DNA of 12,770 bases from Solirubrobacteraceae bacterium (GTDB lineage: Bacteria > Actinomycetota > Thermoleophilia > Solirubrobacterales > Solirubrobacteraceae), in the NCBI GenBank assembly GCA_024710825.1, contig JANJUA010000023.1, positions 1 through 12,770 of the forward strand, written 5' to 3'. How positions within the stretch are numbered: position 1 is the first letter of the stretch; each line of letters opens with the position of its first letter. Below are positions 12,476 through 12,770 of the stretch, in pieces. Made by a program: the position numbers and the translations under genes. The notes beneath the pieces are model-generated. The model did not search any database. It was given only the letters and a program-made list of their open reading frames with translations, and was not told the DNA's origin.

Positions 12476-12770
12476 ATGCCGTCGACCCTGCTCGACGCCC
12501 ACCGTCTCGTCCGCCGCCACGGTGCGCGGACCGTCTTCGAGGACGTCGCCGTGCGCGTCGGCGTCGGCAGCCGCATCGCGGTCGTGGGCGCCAACGGAAG
12601 CGGCAAGTCGACGCTGCTGCGCGTTCTCGCGGGCGAGGAGGCCCCCGACGGCGGCGCCGTCCGCCGCTTCGGCACGATCGCGTTGCTGCCGAAGCTCGTC
12701 GCGACGCCCGGCCTGACGGCGCGGGCGGCGATCCGCGCCCGGATCGGCGTCGCGGACGCCGAGGCGGCGG
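12476..12770 (+). CDS. ABC-F family ATPase, N-terminal part
   Basis: The first 98 codons of a gene that continues beyond the right edge. It opens with STLLDAHRLVRRHG, then VFEDVAVRVGVGSRIAVVGANGSGKSTLLRVLAGEEAPDGG, containing Walker A GANGSGKS (38-45 region), then the strand GTIALLPK where family members read YLPQ, and TPGLTARAAIRARIGVADAEAA, an actinobacterial ABC-F pattern. ABC-F proteins are soluble ribosome-binding ATPases without membrane domains; some protect the ribosome from macrolides, lincosamides or pleuromutilins, others help translation. The part that would show the P-site interaction linker is missing, so resistance cannot be judged. The Gln after the strand is Lys71 here. AAGGAG spaced seven bases before ATG fixes the start. 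Confidence 0.85.
   Translation, partial: MPSTLLDAHRLVRRHGARTVFEDVAVRVGVGSRIAVVGANGSGKSTLLRVLAGEEAPDGGAVRRFGTIALLPKLVATPGLTARAAIRARIGVADAEAA

Noticed and set aside
12340..12675. Minus-strand 111-residue frame at the right edge
   Set aside because: It contains the typical antisense translation of an ABC P-loop region (SSVDLPLPLAPTTAM) and is explained by the ABC-F gene on the plus strand.
1..12770. tRNA, rRNA, CRISPR array, insertion sequence or prophage
   Set aside because: No cloverleaf-like sequence, regularly spaced repeats, transposase, integrase or terminal inverted repeats were seen on reading both strands.

Overview
This window is very GC-rich, with almost every third codon position G or C. 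Its gene content (actinobacterial-type ABC-F ATPase, chromosomal AAC(2')-type acetyltransferase, F420-type LLM oxidoreductase, LacI-controlled sugar ABC transporter) points to an actinomycete-grade bacterium, possibly a soil Thermoleophilia (Solirubrobacterales). That placement is inference from composition and gene content, not from a marker gene. Genes are tightly packed; no gap without a gene exceeds about 165 bases.

Region 1 (1-5216, + strand) is a carbohydrate or polyol uptake and catabolism cluster. It holds the 3' end of a xylose-isomerase-like TIM-barrel gene, then a promoter with a perfect 20-bp LacI-type palindrome, then a lipoprotein substrate-binding protein, a double-NBD sugar ABC ATPase, one permease and a Gfo/Idh/MocA dehydrogenase. 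The last four genes are separated by only 1-13 bases or closely spaced and form an operon. The set resembles inositol, rhizopine or uncommon-sugar loci; the actual substrate cannot be read from the sequence.

Region 2 (5217-7444, - strand) converges on region 1 across a 40-base hairpin that probably terminates both sides. A creatininase-family metal-dependent amidohydrolase with an extra C-terminal region overlaps the LacI-family regulator by ATGA. The regulator is the obvious candidate to bind the palindrome upstream of the transporter, and its coupling to the creatininase gene suggests that enzyme belongs to the same pathway. A good promoter lies so close to the creatininase ATG that its mRNA would be leaderless.

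Region 3 (7495-10517, - strand) is a second operon: an LLM-class oxidoreductase fused to a hemerythrin-like domain, an aminoglycoside 2'-N-acetyltransferase homologue, and a RarD/EamA transporter. The RarD reading frame is broken by two compensating single-base shifts, both in G runs.

Region 4 (10583-12770, + strand) holds a GNAT acetyltransferase, a secreted GH64-like beta-1,3-glucanase, and the first 98 codons of an ABC-F ATPase preceded by a structured leader. I found no tRNA, rRNA, insertion sequence, CRISPR array or phage gene. The most interesting signals are the LacI operator circuit with its linked creatininase, the LLM-hemerythrin fusion beside aac(2'), and the double frameshift in rarD.
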